From positions 1 through 64,000 of the forward strand of contig JAJPKR010000002.1 in NCBI GenBank assembly GCA_021323595.1: DNA of 64,000 nt. Reading direction: 5' to 3'. This DNA comes from Terriglobia bacterium (GTDB taxonomy: Bacteria; Acidobacteriota; Terriglobia; Terriglobales; SCQP01). The number at the start of each line of letters is the position of its first letter. Position 1 is the stretch's first letter. Positions 63,632 through 64,000 of this stretch are shown here, in pieces. The notes below the pieces were generated by a model, which was not told the DNA's origin, ran no database searches, and saw only the letters and a list, made by a program, of their open reading frames with translations. The translations under genes were made by a program, and so were the position numbers.

Positions 63632-64000
63632 ATGTCCGCATCCGCGTTCGAGCCCCAAGGCAAGCCGGTGCGCGCCTCGCAGTCGGAAATGACTGAGGTG
63701 GTGCTGCCCAACGACGCCAATCCGCTCGGCAACTTGCTCGGCGGCAAGGTCATGCACTGGATGGATATGTGCGGCGCCATCGCCGCCCACCGCCATTGCG
63801 GCAGCTACGTGGTCACCGCCTCGTTCGATTACGTGGAGTTCCTCAACCCGGTGCGCGTCGGCGAGCTGATCATCCTCAAGGCCAGCGTCAATCGCGTCTT
63901 CCGCACCTCGCTCGAAGTCGGCGTCAAGGTGTTCTCCGAGAACGTGCTCACCGGAACCCGCCTGCACACCAGCTCCGCCTACATCACCTTCGTCGCGCTC
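63632..64000 (+). CDS. acyl-CoA thioesterase (YciA-like hot-dog), truncated by the window
   Basis: Open at the right edge; the first 123 residues are visible. Hot-dog thioesterase with TEVVLPNDANPLGNLLGGKVMHWMDMCGAIAAHRH (shown in parts: PNDANPLGNLLGGKVMHWMD; the catalytic Asn/Asp and helix are present), TASFDYVEFLNPVRVGELI and VKVFSENVLTGTRL, as in BACH and YciA enzymes that hydrolyse long-chain acyl-CoA. ATG 63632 lies 2 nt after the preceding stop. Confidence 0.92.
   Translation, partial: MSASAFEPQGKPVRASQSEMTEVVLPNDANPLGNLLGGKVMHWMDMCGAIAAHRHCGSYVVTASFDYVEFLNPVRVGELIILKASVNRVFRTSLEVGVKVFSENVLTGTRLHTSSAYITFVAL

Overview
The window is a GC-rich chromosomal segment of an aerobic, diderm bacterium. 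The best fit is Acidobacteriota; this rests on gene content, not on a marker-gene tree. Supporting signs are a VWFA-related secreted protein of the acidobacterial type, large secreted M28 and M61 peptidases, a TonB-dependent receptor with an N-terminal carboxypeptidase-regulatory-like domain, lpxD (lipid A synthesis), and small uncharacterised proteins that resemble ones I recall from that phylum. I see no tRNA, rRNA, insertion sequence, prophage or CRISPR array. Genes are closely packed on both strands and almost all look chromosomal.

Layout. 1-8.7 kb: 3' end of the main sigma factor, two unknown proteins, msrA, a secreted M28 peptidase, a three-PAS hybrid histidine kinase and a secreted M61 peptidase. 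8.7-26.1 kb: a fused E2-E1 2-oxoglutarate dehydrogenase/decarboxylase of the kgd/odhA type, then a minus-strand complex I operon (nuoA-C-D-E-F-G-H-J-K-L-M-N) with a strong promoter at 26130-26159. nuoB and nuoI are absent from it. 26.2-31.4 kb: rplS-rnhB, a small zinc-ribbon-like protein, a VWA protein, a 21-residue Lys/Ala-rich micro-gene with its own promoter, RBS and terminator, then a Sua5-type protein and a YdcF-like protein. 31.5-36.7 kb: a GH3 glycosidase, and a cobalamin riboswitch ahead of a TonB-dependent receptor. 36.8-39.5 kb: a two-gene LigD system (POL and PE-LIG on separate proteins, no Ku in view). 39.6-45.2 kb: argS, a triple-BON protein, capA-like, lpxD and a DUF6982-like protein. 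45.3-52.4 kb: xerC/D, a CCA-transferase-like protein with an altered DxD motif and a Lys/Ala tail, dnaE, accA. 52.6-57.2 kb: a dicarboxylate symporter, an alpha/beta-hydrolase-fold protein that has lost its Ser and His, a site-2-protease-like M50/CBS protein, and a glycine-zipper envelope protein. 57.5-64 kb: a tight three-gene set (alpha/beta hydrolase, zinc metallopeptidase, ATP-grasp ligase), a PP2C-like protein, a secreted amidohydrolase, a Cys-rich unknown and a truncated acyl-CoA thioesterase.

How the parts fit: central carbon oxidation (2-oxoglutarate dehydrogenase) lies beside the respiratory chain (complex I), and replication, translation and lipid genes are scattered between envelope and secreted-hydrolase genes. 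The most interesting items are the repeated placement of a -10 box 5-7 nt before start codons (candidate leaderless mRNAs), the Lys/Ala micro-gene, the gaps in the nuo operon, the pseudo-hydrolase, the altered CCA enzyme and the hydrolase/metallopeptidase/ATP-grasp operon.
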